From Polaromonas sp. 39-63-25 (lineage in GTDB: Bacteria > Pseudomonadota > Gammaproteobacteria > Burkholderiales > Burkholderiaceae_C), in NCBI RefSeq assembly GCF_002278925.1, contig NZ_NCJH01000012.1:62001-126000 (forward strand): 64,000 bases of DNA. Reading direction: 5' to 3'. Position 1 is the first letter of the stretch; every line of letters begins with the position of its first letter. This document shows positions 41,755-50,816 of this stretch, one piece after another. The translations under genes and the position numbers were made by a program. The notes beneath the pieces are model-generated. The model was given only the letters and a program-made list of their open reading frames with translations, was not told the origin of the DNA and did no database searches.

Positions 41755-43011
41755 TCAGCTGTTTCGCTGCGCGTCGCGCCGGCGCAGCGCCCAGGCGAAG
41801 AACACACCCTCGGCCGCCATGACGGCGCCGCCCAGCGCCACCACCGCACCGGTGCCGATTTGCGCAATCAGGCCGGCGGCGACCACCACACCAATCGACT
41901 GGCCCAGGAACAGGAAGGAAGCGAACAGCGAGACCGCCGTGCCGCGCGCGTGCGGCGCCATCTGCGTGGCGTTGGCCTGCATGGTGTTGTGGAACATGAA
42001 AAAACCAAACCCGGCCAGCAGGCTGGCAGGCACGGCGGGCAGCCAGTGCGGCGTGAAAGCCAGCACCAGCGCGCACACCCCCACCAGGATGCCGCCGAGC
42101 AGCACCAGCTTTTGCTGGCCAAAGCGGCGAATCATGTGACGCCCCACCGCCATGTACATCACGCCGCCCAGGCCGAACAGCGCCACGATGGTGCCAGCCA
42201 ATGACAGCGACAGCCCCAGCGAGCGGTGCAGGTGCGAGGCCCAGATAGCCAGCACGCCAAAACCCGCCGCCCCTTCGACCAGCGCCATCAGCAGCACCAC
42301 ACGCGACCACGGGCCGGTGATGATGAGCCGCGCCTGTTTCACAAAACCGGGCCGCGCGCCCTGCGGCGCCGCGGCTGCCACCGCCGGTTCAGCCGGCTCT
42401 TCAGCCGGGGCCGCCTGCTGCCGGCGCCAGTCGCCCCACAGCAGCAAGCCCACCACGCCGAACAGCAGCGTCAGAAAGGCAAAAGCCCAGCGCCAGCCGA
42501 GTGCGTCCGTCAGCAGGCCGCCGGCGAGCTGGCCGCCGACAATGCCCAGCGTGCTGCCCAGGCCGGTGCGCGTGAGCATTTCCTGCAGCTGGTCGGACGG
42601 CACGGTGTCGCCGACCCAGGCCATGGTCAGCGGAATCAGCGCGGCCGCGCCCAGCGCCATCAGCAGGCGGGCCCATACCAGCATGTCCAGGCTGGTGGCC
42701 AGCGTGGCCGCGACGCTGCCCACGCAGCAACCCAGCGTGGCAAAGGTGACGATGCGGAACTTGCCGAAGCGGTCGCCCAGCGGGCCATAGAAAAGCTGCG
42801 CCACGCCGTAGGTCACCGCAAACACCGACACCACCAGCGCCGCCTGCCCCAGGCTGACGGCAAACACGCGCGACAGCTCGGGCAGCATGGCGTCGCAGAT
42901 GCGCTGCGCGGCCATGCTGGCAAAGGTGGCCAGCGACAGCAGCACGATGGAGCGGCGCGTGGCCGCGGACAAAGGGGCGGAAACAGGGGCAGAAACGGGA
43001 GTGGTGGTCAC
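41755..43011 (-). CDS. MFS transporter
   Basis: About 418 residues, 12 TM helices. Helix 2-3 loop motif YGPLGDRFGKFRIV (MFS motif A), LVWARLLMALGAAALIPLTMAWVGD, and GSTLGIVGGQLAGGLLTDALGWRWAF (motif C-like, drug/H+ antiporter style). A Pro/Ala-rich cytosolic loop connects the halves. An arabinose-efflux or multidrug-type carrier is the best guess. The start is uncertain: GTG 43011 or TTG 43041; neither has a clear ribosome site. Confidence 0.85.
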   Translation of the reverse strand: MTTTPVSAPVSAPLSAATRRSIVLLSLATFASMAAQRICDAMLPELSRVFAVSLGQAALVVSVFAVTYGVAQLFYGPLGDRFGKFRIVTFATLGCCVGSVAATLATSLDMLVWARLLMALGAAALIPLTMAWVGDTVPSDQLQEMLTRTGLGSTLGIVGGQLAGGLLTDALGWRWAFAFLTLLFGVVGLLLWGDWRRQQAAPAEEPAEPAVAAAAPQGARPGFVKQARLIITGPWSRVVLLMALVEGAAGFGVLAIWASHLHRSLGLSLSLAGTIVALFGLGGVMYMAVGRHMIRRFGQQKLVLLGGILVGVCALVLAFTPHWLPAVPASLLAGFGFFMFHNTMQANATQMAPHARGTAVSLFASFLFLGQSIGVVVAAGLIAQIGTGAVVALGGAVMAAEGVFFAWALRRRDAQRNS

Positions 43012-43140
43012 GAAGCGAAGGGGTTGGTTGACGCGCTGCAAGCGTCATGGGCCAGGCGCCGGCCCATTGTAGGCAGGACCCGGCCTGCGCGCTTGGGGCG
43101 CGGGCGCCCTGCTATTCATTCAAGCGCCACATCCGCTTCT

Positions 43141-43221
43141 CCGTTCGCCCTGAGCCTGTCGAAGGATCGAAGGGCCCTTCGTCAAGCTCAGGACAGGCTT
43201 CGACAGGCTCAGCCCGAACGG
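43141..43221. repeat. CCGTTCGCCCTGAGCCTGTCGAAG palindromic repeat, copy 1
   Basis: Two 24-bp arms (43141-43164 and 43198-43221) are near-perfect reverse complements, starting CCGTTCG and ending CGAACGG. The spacer contains a further small AGGGCCCTT palindrome. This REP-like element recurs at 58035-58092 and is widespread in Proteobacteria. Confidence 0.9.
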
Positions 43222-43267
43222 TGAGGCGTCTTGACGGTGTGGCGTCTTGAGAACTACGGAAACATCA

Positions 43268-45730
43268 CTAACGAACCTGGCCGGGCGGCAAGGGGGTGTA
43301 CTGCGGCGCGCGTTCACCCTGCGGCAGGCCGATCACCACGCCGGGCTGCGCCGCACCGCCGCTACCCGACATCGGGCGGGCGCCGGGAATCGGCTCCCAG
43401 CGCGGGTCGCCGCCCGGCGGGGGTGGCGCGGTGCCCGGTGGCGGACTGTAAACAGGCGGGTTATAGGACGGTTGCGGGTTGGCCTGCGGCGGCGGCGGGG
43501 TGTAGCTAGGCATGGCCTGCTCTTCGGCCGGCGGCTGCCGGGGCGTGACCGGCTGCGACGGAGACGGGAACAGCCCGCGCAGCCAGTCGTGCACCTGGTC
43601 AACCACCGGCTCGATCACCGGCTCGGACCGGCCACTGCCGCGCGGCGCATCGAAACGCGCGTTGGTGTCCACCACCCGGCTGCGCAGCGCCTGCTGGAAA
43701 AAATCGCCCACGATGGGCAACGCGCTGTGGGCGCCCTGACCCCAGTAGTCGCTGAGCGTCACGCGGTTGTCGTTGAAGCCGACCCAGGCGCCCGCCACCA
43801 GTTGTGAATGCATCAGCACAAACCAGCCGTCTGTGTTGTCCTGCGTGGTGCCGGTTTTGCCGGCCACGTCTGCCTGGATGCCGAAGCGCGAGCGGATGCC
43901 GGCACCGGTGCCGCTGTCGATCACGCCGCGCATCACGTCCAGCAGCACCTGTGCTGATGGAATGGACAGGGCCTGTTCGGGCACCGCGGTATGGAAGGTT
44001 TGCAGCACCTTGCCATTGCGGTCTTCCACGCTGGTGATCAAGAGCGGCTCGATGTAGCTGCCGCTGTTGGCAATGGTGCTGTAGGCCGACACCATTTCCT
44101 TCAGGGTCACCGGGCTGGTGCCCAGCGCCAGTGAGGGCACCACGTCGAGCTTGCTTTGCCGCACCCCCATGGCCTGCGCCAGGCTGGCCACCTTGGCCGG
44201 GCCCACGCTCTGCATGACCTGGGCGGTGATGGTGTTCTTGGAATACACCAGGCCGTTGCGCAGGCTCATGGGCGCGTAGCTGGGCGGGGTGCCGTCGCGG
44301 GGCCGCCAGACGTTGCCGTTGCCCAGCGGAATCTCCACGTCGCCGTCCATGAAGCTGTCGGTCGGCCGGGCGCCGTTTTCAAACGCGGCGCCGTACACAA
44401 AGGGCTTGAAGGTCGAACCCGGCTGGCGGCGCGCCTGCTGCACGTGGTCGAATGGGTCCTGCACAAAGTTGCGGCTGCCCACCCACGCGCGCACCTGGCC
44501 GTTGCGCGGGTCCATGGCCAAAAAACCGGCCTGCAGCCGCGTCTTGTCCTGGCGCAGCGCCAGCATGAAATCCTTGTCGGCCTGCAGCTGCTTGAGGGCC
44601 TCTTCGTCGGTCTGGCCGGACTCGCGGGCGGCCTTGTACTCGGCGCTTTCGCGCACAAAGGCTTTCACGATGTCTTTTTTGGCGGCCCAGGTACGCGGCC
44701 CCCATTCGCCGTTGGCCACGCCCTGCAGCTTGTCGGCCTGGCGGATCAGCGCCTGGTTGGCCTGGGCCTGCAGCCGCGAATCGATGGTGGTGCGCACCAC
44801 CAGCCCGTCGGCATGGATGTTGTAGTCGTTGCGGTCGGCCCATTCGATCAGCCAGCGGCGCACAAACTGGGAAAAGTGCGGCGCGGGGCCCAGCGGCTCG
44901 GTCTGCCGCTCGAAGTCCACCTTGAGCGGCCTTTTCTTCAGGGCCTGGAACTTCGCCTCCGGCAGCTTGCCGTGTTTGACCATCTGGGACAGCACGATGT
45001 TGCGGCGCTGCGTGGCGCGCTCGGGGTTGAGCACCGGGTTGTAATAACTGGTGCCCTTGAGCATGCCGATCAGCGTGGCGCTTTCCAGCACGTCGAGCTT
45101 GTCGGCCGACTTGTCGAAATAGGTGCGCGCAGCCATTTCAATGCCGTAGGCGTTGTACAGGAAAGGCACGGTGTTGAGGTAGGTCTCGAGGATCTCGTCC
45201 TTGGTGTAGACCGCCTCGATCTTCAGCGCGGTGATGGCCTCCTTGATCTTGCGCGTGACCGTGGCCGAGCGGCCGATCTCCTTGGGGTACATGTTGCGGG
45301 CCAGCTGCTGCGTGATGGTGGAGCCGCCCTGCAGGTCACCGGTGAAGGTGTGGAACACGGCCGAGGCCGTGCGCTTGAGGTCGATGCCGTGGTGCTCGTA
45401 GAAGCGGTGGTCTTCGGTGGCAATCAGCGCGGCCAGCACGTTGGGCGACATGTCGGCCAGCTTGACCCAGTCGCGGTTGGCGCGCTTGAACACGGCCAGC
45501 TCCTTGCCGTCGATCGACATCACCCGGGCGGGTTTTTCTTCCTTGGCCTTGCTCAGGTCGCTGATGCTGGGCGTGAAGGGGATCAGCAGCAGCGCATACA
45601 GCAGCAGCAGCGCGGGAATGGCCGCCACCGTGAGGGCGACACCGCGCCGGGTGGGGTTGCGCACGCGGCGCAGGGTTTCAGCGGCAAAGGCAGCGGCAAG
45701 GGGCTGGAAACGGGCGAAGAGTTTTTTCAT
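43268..45730 (-). CDS. Bifunctional penicillin-binding protein 1 (GT51 plus transpeptidase)
   Basis: This 820-residue class A PBP has a cytosolic stretch with a TM anchor at about 33-55, a GT51 domain (ATEDHRFYEHHGIDLKRT with catalytic Glu, GGSTITQQLARNMYP), then a transpeptidase with QPGSTFKPF (active Ser near residue 439), SKNT and AGKTGTTQD. The C-terminal 100 residues are Pro/Gln-rich (SYTPPPPQANPQPSYNPPVY) and probably disordered. It polymerises and cross-links peptidoglycan. ATG 45730 places the TM anchor normally. Confidence 0.95.
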   Translation of the reverse strand: MKKLFARFQPLAAAFAAETLRRVRNPTRRGVALTVAAIPALLLLYALLLIPFTPSISDLSKAKEEKPARVMSIDGKELAVFKRANRDWVKLADMSPNVLAALIATEDHRFYEHHGIDLKRTASAVFHTFTGDLQGGSTITQQLARNMYPKEIGRSATVTRKIKEAITALKIEAVYTKDEILETYLNTVPFLYNAYGIEMAARTYFDKSADKLDVLESATLIGMLKGTSYYNPVLNPERATQRRNIVLSQMVKHGKLPEAKFQALKKRPLKVDFERQTEPLGPAPHFSQFVRRWLIEWADRNDYNIHADGLVVRTTIDSRLQAQANQALIRQADKLQGVANGEWGPRTWAAKKDIVKAFVRESAEYKAARESGQTDEEALKQLQADKDFMLALRQDKTRLQAGFLAMDPRNGQVRAWVGSRNFVQDPFDHVQQARRQPGSTFKPFVYGAAFENGARPTDSFMDGDVEIPLGNGNVWRPRDGTPPSYAPMSLRNGLVYSKNTITAQVMQSVGPAKVASLAQAMGVRQSKLDVVPSLALGTSPVTLKEMVSAYSTIANSGSYIEPLLITSVEDRNGKVLQTFHTAVPEQALSIPSAQVLLDVMRGVIDSGTGAGIRSRFGIQADVAGKTGTTQDNTDGWFVLMHSQLVAGAWVGFNDNRVTLSDYWGQGAHSALPIVGDFFQQALRSRVVDTNARFDAPRGSGRSEPVIEPVVDQVHDWLRGLFPSPSQPVTPRQPPAEEQAMPSYTPPPPQANPQPSYNPPVYSPPPGTAPPPPGGDPRWEPIPGARPMSGSGGAAQPGVVIGLPQGERAPQYTPLPPGQVR

Positions 45731-45856
45731 CGGGTGCCAGTGTAGGCGCTGCGCATGAACCGGTCCGTAGGACGGTTTCCACTGGCGACAGGAGGTCAAA
45801 AGCGGCGTATGGGGGTCGCGCAGGCCAGGCCGCAAGTTTGCAGATCCGAATCAGGC

Positions 45857-45903
45857 ATGGGCCCTTTCCTTTCGGGCGTGATGCGCTACATATTTTGTAG
45901 CAA
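45857..45903 (+). repeat. Interspersed repeat, copy 11 (degenerate)
   Basis: GGGCCCTTTCCTTTCGGGCG, TGATGCGCTACA, TTTTGTAGC. Both inverted arms (GCTACA/TGTAGC) are kept while the CAAGCAG core has changed. Confidence 0.5.
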
Positions 45904-45924
45904 ATACACGGCAAATTCAGTCTG

Positions 45925-46212
45925 TCACGCGCCTTCGATGATCACAAAATCAGCCTCGGCATGGCGCTGCCGGACCGCCTTGGCGGCCTGGTACTCCGGG
46001 CTCTGGTAGCAGGCGTTCGCCGTTGCCAGGTCGGCAAACTCCACCACCACATTGCGCTCCCGCGCCGTACCTTCCATGCATTCGTACTGACCACCGCGCA
46101 CCACAAAATGCGCGCCGTACTTTTCGAAAGCCGGTTTGGCCGCCTGCAGATAAGCCGGATACCCCTCAGGGTTGGTCACGGAAACCCGAACAATCCAGTA
46201 GCCTTTTGACAT
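45925..46212 (-). CDS. DUF1330 family protein
   Basis: This 95-residue protein is a dimeric alpha/beta-barrel (ferredoxin-like) type: KGYWIVRVSVTNPEGYPAYL, FEKYGAHFVVRGGQYECMEG, RNVVVEFADLATANACYQSPEYQAAK. DUF1330 members are small proteins of unknown enzymatic role. AAGGAG lies just before the ATG. Divergent from a LysR gene, its likely regulator. Confidence 0.92.
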   Translation of the reverse strand: MSKGYWIVRVSVTNPEGYPAYLQAAKPAFEKYGAHFVVRGGQYECMEGTARERNVVVEFADLATANACYQSPEYQAAKAVRQRHAEADFVIIEGA

Positions 46213-46285
46213 GTTTTCTCCTTGAATGAAGGCGCCCCGGCAGCGCCGGAATGAATGAACTTCGGGAATCTTAGGTTTGATTTTC

Positions 46286-46312
46286 CATCTATAAAAATGA
46301 ATAATAAAGATG
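46286..46312. promoter_or_regulatory. Candidate LysR site in DUF1330/LysR divergent region
   Basis: CATCT (46286-46290) and AGATG (46308-46312) are inverted arms around an AT-rich centre (ATAAAAATGAATAATAA) in a 122-bp divergent spacer, about 22 bp before the LysR start. Confidence 0.3.
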
Positions 46313-46334
46313 AAGAACATCACAAGAAGAGATC

Positions 46335-47240
46335 ATGAATCTAAGCGATCTGCAGATATTCCGGACGGTGGTTGAAGCCGGTGGCATCACGCGCGCAGCT
46401 GAACGCCTGCACCGCGTGCAGTCAAACGTCACCACGCGCATTCACCAGCTTGAAGAAAAGCTGGAGGTTGAACTGTTCGTGCGCCAGGGGAAAACACTGA
46501 CCCTTTCCCCGGCCGGGCGTACGCTGCTGCCCTACGCTGACCGGCTGCTGGCGCTCGCCGACGAGGCGCGCAACGCCGTACGTGACGGTGCGCCCCGCGG
46601 GCCCTTTGTGCTGGGTGCCATGGAAAGCACGGCCGCCGTTCGCCTGCCCGCCCCACTGAGCCGGTTTGTTGGCGACCACCCCGACGTCAAGCTCACCCTC
46701 AAAACCGGCAACCCGCAGCAGCTCGCAACGGCGTTGCTGGCAGGCCGGCTGGACGCAGCTCTGGTGACCGGGCCCTTCCCCGACGGCCCGTTCGAAAGAA
46801 CGCCTGTTTTCAGCGAAGAGCTGGTCATCGTTGCCGCCGCCGGACAAGCGCCTTTGGGTGGCAAAAACGGTCCCCTGCCGCCAGCCATGGTGGCGTTCGA
46901 AATGGGGTGCCCCCATCGCACGAGACTTGAAAAATGGTATGCGCAAAAAGGTGGCGCACCCACCCAGACGATTGAAATTTCGTCCTACCACGCCATGCTC
47001 GGCTGCGTGGTGGTGGGTATGGGTATTTCGCTGGTACCGCTCAGCGTGCTCACCACCTTTCCGGAACGCAAGCACCTCAGCGTGCATCCGCTTCCCAAGG
47101 GCGACAACCACTACGGCATTGACCTGATCTGGCGCAAGGAAGCGGTGGCCCCGCAAATGATCCAGGCGCTGGTCAAAGCGCTCAAGCCGGTCACGGCAAC
47201 AAAATCGCCAGCGCGGCGCCGGCTCAGCGCTGGCGCTTGA
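46335..47240 (+). CDS. LysR family transcriptional regulator
   Basis: This 301-residue LTTR has its HTH at residues 4-40 (LQIFRTVVEAGGITRAAERLHRVQSNVTTRIHQLE) and an effector domain with LGAMESTAAVRLPAPLSRF, LDAALVTGPFPDGP and VVVGMGISLVPLSVL. The RVQSNVTTRI recognition-helix pattern resembles CysB/Cbl-neighbouring PtxE/GltR-type LTTRs. Probably controls the divergent DUF1330 gene. The 3' end overlaps the convergent DUF2889 gene by 17 bp. Confidence 0.92.
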   Translation: MNLSDLQIFRTVVEAGGITRAAERLHRVQSNVTTRIHQLEEKLEVELFVRQGKTLTLSPAGRTLLPYADRLLALADEARNAVRDGAPRGPFVLGAMESTAAVRLPAPLSRFVGDHPDVKLTLKTGNPQQLATALLAGRLDAALVTGPFPDGPFERTPVFSEELVIVAAAGQAPLGGKNGPLPPAMVAFEMGCPHRTRLEKWYAQKGGAPTQTIEISSYHAMLGCVVVGMGISLVPLSVLTTFPERKHLSVHPLPKGDNHYGIDLIWRKEAVAPQMIQALVKALKPVTATKSPARRRLSAGA

Positions 47241-47802
47241 GCGGCTGCCAGCCTGCAAACTTCGGGTAATGGCGCTGCACCACCTGGCCGTCGAAATCCC
47301 AGGCGATGCACTTGCCCAGGTGGTAAGGCGGCTCGGCGTTGGCGGACTCCGCGAGGCCGGCCTGCGCGCGCAGATGGCCGCGGTACACCGGCACCGTCTG
47401 GTAGGCCGCCGTCGCCATGTTGAACAGCATCTCGCGCAGGTGGGTGCAGCCGCGAATGCCGCCCAGCGCCTTTTCGATGGCCTGGCGCCAGCCCGGCCCC
47501 ATGGTGGCGCCCACCATCTGCTGCATCGGGTCGATGCCCTGCTGGCATTCGTCAAACGGCGCGTGGTCACTGGCGCTGGCGATGTCGCGAATGACCAGAC
47601 CGTCGTCCACCGTGACGCGTATGGCCATGCCGTGGATGGGTGTGCCCGGCGGCACCTCGCGCTCGGAGCGGACATGTTCATAGGTACGCACATCGGTCAT
47701 TTCGGCTTCGATGTCCCACAGCCCGTCCTCGCGCCGGTAGCCGCGGTAGACGACGGCGCGTGTGTGCAGGTGGGTTCGGGCTTGGGGTGCGGGCAGTGGC
47801 AT
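47224..47802 (-). CDS. DUF2889 family protein
   Basis: This 192-residue protein has the family pattern HTRAVVYRGYRREDGLWDIEAEMTD, GTPIHGMAIRVTVDDGLVIRDI, GCTHLREMLFNMATAAYQT, and HLGKCIAWDFDGQVV. DUF2889 proteins are common in Burkholderiales and Pseudomonas; no function is established. ATG 47802 was preferred over one 15 codons upstream. Convergent with, and overlapping, the LysR gene end. Confidence 0.9.
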   Translation of the reverse strand: MPLPAPQARTHLHTRAVVYRGYRREDGLWDIEAEMTDVRTYEHVRSEREVPPGTPIHGMAIRVTVDDGLVIRDIASASDHAPFDECQQGIDPMQQMVGATMGPGWRQAIEKALGGIRGCTHLREMLFNMATAAYQTVPVYRGHLRAQAGLAESANAEPPYHLGKCIAWDFDGQVVQRHYPKFAGWQPLKRQR

Positions 47803-47893
47803 GGGCAGAAAGAGTTCGGGCAAAAGAGAGCATTTTCCCAGCAACACGGGCGCCGTGCCGCCGGGTGCGCCGCCTGTGGCAGATCAAGGCACC

Positions 47894-47947
47894 AAATCGG
47901 CCCTCAGCCCAATTGGGACGGGCGCAAGCAGCTCCTGTTTTGATAGT
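47894..47947 (+). repeat. Interspersed repeat, copy 12
   Basis: CAAATCGGCCCTCAGCCC, GACGGGCGCAAGCAGCTCC, then TTGATAG. Upstream of the DUF2889 gene. Confidence 0.8.
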
Positions 47948-48002
47948 ACGCCACCACCAGCGGACCCAGACCAGACCGGCATACTCGCGCCGGGGTCAGT
48001 GC

Positions 48003-48488
48003 TCATTCCGTCGAAGACATCTTGTAGATGTAGGTAAACGCATGCCCAAATCTCTTGTCCAGGCTGTGGAAAATCTCCATGGCGTGTGCACTGCCGCAGA
48101 CGACGTAAACAAGATCACGGCCATGGTTGGTGAACGCATCCAGAATCATGTCGGCGATATAGCTGCTTCGGGCTTTGGCGCTGAGTACATGCATGGGCTC
48201 AACCCGGGTGTCGGCGAAAGCCGGACTCGGGATATAAGCGGCAACGTTGTCCAGACCCCGTTCAAAGATCACTCGGGTCAGACCGGCTTTCATGACAGGT
48301 GGATTCAACAGTACCGCAGAGGTGACGGCCTGGTCCAGCGGGTCATTGTGCCTTTCGCCCAGAAAAATGACACCAAACCTGCGCATCGGAATCTTGGGAA
48401 GCTTCTTTCCCAGGAAAGTCACCGTGTTGGCAGCACTCTTCTTCACACTCGAAAAATCGACCTTCACGTCCTTACCTAAACCGGGCAT
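48003..48488 (-). CDS. Unknown protein with GExH / ExG / GxxH pattern
   Basis: This 161-residue soluble protein has GVIFLGERHNDPLDQAV, LTRVIFERGLDN, and DLVYVVCGSAHAMEIFHSL. The series G-E-x-H, E-x-G, G-x-x-H resembles the erythromycin-esterase / TIKI / TraB / ChaN superfamily, but the protein is about half the usual size and could be a minimal or diverged member. It is not part of an operon. Composition is slightly less GC-rich than its neighbours. No confident function. Confidence 0.55.
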   Translation of the reverse strand: MPGLGKDVKVDFSSVKKSAANTVTFLGKKLPKIPMRRFGVIFLGERHNDPLDQAVTSAVLLNPPVMKAGLTRVIFERGLDNVAAYIPSPAFADTRVEPMHVLSAKARSSYIADMILDAFTNHGRDLVYVVCGSAHAMEIFHSLDKRFGHAFTYIYKMSSTE

Positions 48489-48744
48489 GGCAGCTCCTCA
48501 AAATTTGAACGGGCACACAGCACCCCTGGCCTTTGGCCGCGCAGCCTCCCAGGCGACACGCCATGGCTCCATGCATCGTAGGGAGCTTGCGGTCATGCCG
48601 CATCCTGCAAAAGGAGGAGAAGGTCCGTGACGCCGGGCCTGCAAAAGTGCGATGGACCTGCGTCGGCAGCTGCTGTTTTGACGATGCTCTGCAGCCGGTG
48701 CGCAGGGCTTGAAGCTCCCGCGCTGCTGCGCCAGAATGGACCGC
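48489..48744. other. 256-bp intergenic region
   Basis: Divergent promoter region between the unknown gene at 48003 and the MerR gene. No repeat copy and no further gene seen. Confidence 0.4.
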
Positions 48745-49176
48745 ATGACCACCTCCGCCCCCCTTCTCCTGCAGGACACTCCGACGCTGCGCATCGGCGA
48801 ACTCGCGCGCTTGAGCGGACGCAGCGTGTACACCATCCGTTGGTACGAGGCCCAGCACCTCATGCCCGGCGCCGCGCGCGACGCGGGCGGGCGGCGCGTG
48901 TTCTCGCAGGCGCATGTGGAGTGGCTGGGCCTGCTGAGCCGCCTGCGCGCCTCGGGCATGAGCGTACGCGACATGCAGGCCTATGCGCGCCTGGTGCGCC
49001 AGGGCAAGGCCACACTGGCCGACTGCCGCGAGATGCTGCTGCAGCACCGCCTCAAGGTGCAGCAGCGCGCCGAGGAACTGAGCCAGGCCATGGCGCTGGT
49101 GGACCACAAGATCGCGCTGTACGACAAGTGGCTGGCCCGCGCGGCAACCGGAGACAGGAAGGCCAGGGCCGGTTGA
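48745..49176 (+). CDS. MerR family transcriptional regulator
   Basis: This protein of about 143 residues has a MerR winged HTH (LRIGELARLSGRSVYTIRWYEAQHLM, GGRRVFSQAHVEWLGLLSRLRASGMSVRDMQAYA) followed by a dimerisation coiled coil (LLQHRLKVQQRAEELSQAMALVDHKIALYDKWL). No cysteine metal ligands are present, so it probably senses an organic effector or redox signal. Its end is 4 bp from the convergent NTF2-like gene. The start may be ATG 48745 or ATG 48736. Confidence 0.9.
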   Translation: MTTSAPLLLQDTPTLRIGELARLSGRSVYTIRWYEAQHLMPGAARDAGGRRVFSQAHVEWLGLLSRLRASGMSVRDMQAYARLVRQGKATLADCREMLLQHRLKVQQRAEELSQAMALVDHKIALYDKWLARAATGDRKARAG

Positions 49177-49180
49177 CGCC

Positions 49181-49591
49181 TCAGGCCGGCGCGTCCAGCG
49201 CGGCGTCCACCAGTTGCGTGTCCAGGTACTCCACCAGTTCCCTGAGCTGGCCGCCTTCGAAGCGGCAGACATAACAGTAGGTGTTGTTGTAGGGCTTGCC
49301 TTTTTTCGTGTTCACCTGGCCGCAGCACTCCACCACCACCATGTCGCCCTCGGCGATGAAACGCGTGGCCTGGTTGGTGTAGGTATCGGCAAACTGCGCA
49401 AACAGCGGGCGAAGCAGCTCGTCCCGCACCGCCTGCTTGCCCTCGTAGCGCCGCGACCACGCCGTCCGGCCCGGCAGGATCCAGCAGAAGTCATCGGCCA
49501 TGGCGTCCACAAATGGCCGGCCATTGCCCTGCGCGAGTTCAGCAAAGATGGCCTGCATCAGTTGCTTGTTGGTTTGGGATTCGGTGGTCAT
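49181..49591 (-). CDS. NTF2-like / SnoaL-type protein
   Basis: This 136-residue protein of the ketosteroid-isomerase-like fold has LMQAIFAELAQGNGRPFVDAMADDFCWILPG, GKQAVRDELLRPLFAQF, and a C-terminal beta-sheet with VVVECCGQVNTKKGKPYNNTYCYVCRFEGG. It could be a small isomerase, cyclase or ligand-binding protein. Two NTF2-like genes lie 2 kb apart in this window (see 51641). Convergent with MerR. Confidence 0.88.
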   Translation of the reverse strand: MTTESQTNKQLMQAIFAELAQGNGRPFVDAMADDFCWILPGRTAWSRRYEGKQAVRDELLRPLFAQFADTYTNQATRFIAEGDMVVVECCGQVNTKKGKPYNNTYCYVCRFEGGQLRELVEYLDTQLVDAALDAPA

Positions 49592-49692
49592 GTCAGGGGC
49601 CTTTTCATGCAAAAAGTTGAAGAGGTCCTGATTGGAAAAGCTCGAGTGCACTCGAAGTCAAGCGCACCCTCGCGCCCAGCTACCGGACGGCC

Positions 49693-49828
49693 GTCATGGC
49701 GGCCCCCGGATCAAGTCCGGGGCAGGCCCTGGTACGCCGTCCATGGGGGCATCACCGAAACGCTGGTCAATGCAGCATGGATCCCGGATCGGCGTCCGGG
49801 ATGACAAACCAGGGTTCAGGATGACAAA
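49693..49828. repeat. GTCAT...GGATCAAGTCCGG / CCCGGGATGAC repeat block, copy 1
   Basis: Contains CCCGGATCAAGTCCGGGG, then GCATGGATCCCGGATCGG, TCCGGGATGACAA and a second ATGACAA. The same modules recur at 51363, 51539 and 56348. This is a widespread REP-like element of Proteobacteria. Confidence 0.85.
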
Positions 49829-49880
49829 TCAGGCTGCAGCCCTTCTGCGCAGTGCGCAGCCAGCTCTGTTTTCAATAGCA
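49826..49880 (+). repeat. Interspersed repeat, copy 13
   Basis: CAAATCAGGCTGCAGCCC, GCGCAGCCAGCTCTG, TTCAATAGC. It directly follows the REP-like block, so two repeat families abut. Confidence 0.7.
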
Positions 49881-49900
49881 GACAGCGCCCAGCCGGCGCA

Positions 49901-50611
49901 TCAATCCCAGACGAGATTGTTGCAAGCCTCGCACTCATCCTTGAGAACGCCCATCCGGACCAGCAGCGCGTGGACCTTGCAACCCACGCAAACGCCCAGG
50001 ACGGCTTCCATCCACATGAAGCCCAGGCAGACCCAGACCAGCACCAGCGGAATCCAGCGCGGCATGAAGTTGGACGTCGTGGTCAGGAGGGCGTGGCCGG
50101 TCAGCCCATTGACCCAGCCGGCAAAAACATCCGGATTGAAGAAGACCAGGCAGGTCGCGATCATCGTGGCACCGATCGACCAGGCAAAGCGTTTGGGCAG
50201 CAAAGGCTTCCAGACGGGCTGGCTGCCTTTGGCCAACAGGCTGGCGATGAAAATCGTGGGGGACAGCCGCGAGCTCCATACGAACATGCCCGCGATCATT
50301 TCAAACAGGGCATAAAACAGCACATAGGTCTGTTTCGAGTATTCAAAGGTACGGCGGACCGCTTCGACGTTGTAGAGAATGCGCCCGTCAAAATCGGTGT
50401 CGAAGGTGTCCTTGATGACGTTGCCCGTGACCACCCAGTGTGATGAGAACAACACGTCATAAAGCGTCAGGCCCATGTAGAGCGGGATCAGCAGCATCAG
50501 TCCGGCACGTATTCGCACCGCCGTGTCGTTGATGAAGACACTTTTTTCGCCCGGGTCGCGGTACCAAAGCTTTTGAAAGACGTTTCCCAAACTCTTTAAC
50601 GCATTCATCAT
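49901..50611 (-). CDS. DUF4395-type membrane protein
   Basis: This protein of about 236 residues has several TM helices (AGLMLLIPLYMGLTLYDVLF, YVLFYALFEMIAGMFVW, FAWSIGATMIATCLVFF, WIPLVLVWVCLGFMWME). The C-terminus carries the DUF4395 mark ME-AVLGVCVGCKVHALL followed by ECEACNNLVWD with paired Cys. Such cysteines may be redox-active or bind metal. Divergent from a lipoprotein cytochrome c gene. Start ATG 50611 has AAGG nine nt upstream; ATG 50617 or 50608 are alternatives. Confidence 0.72.
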   Translation of the reverse strand: MMNALKSLGNVFQKLWYRDPGEKSVFINDTAVRIRAGLMLLIPLYMGLTLYDVLFSSHWVVTGNVIKDTFDTDFDGRILYNVEAVRRTFEYSKQTYVLFYALFEMIAGMFVWSSRLSPTIFIASLLAKGSQPVWKPLLPKRFAWSIGATMIATCLVFFNPDVFAGWVNGLTGHALLTTTSNFMPRWIPLVLVWVCLGFMWMEAVLGVCVGCKVHALLVRMGVLKDECEACNNLVWD

Positions 50612-50816
50612 GATCATGAGCCTTCCATGGGTATTTATAACCGACATCTTATATAGATTTCTGTCCATTTCAAGCATGGCAAACCCGGAGCCGCAGACGC
50701 CAGCGCAGCCGCTGGTTTGTCTGCCACAATCCCACAAGGTACACGCCACATGCCCGTGCGGTACCCGGGAATCGCAACGCTGTTACTCGGCCGCTACACG
50801 CGCAAAGGTGATGATC

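Noticed and set aside
43141-43221. Possible insertion-sequence end from the long palindrome CCGTTCG...CGAACGG
   Set aside because: No transposase and no target duplication; a free-standing palindromic repeat also present at 58035.
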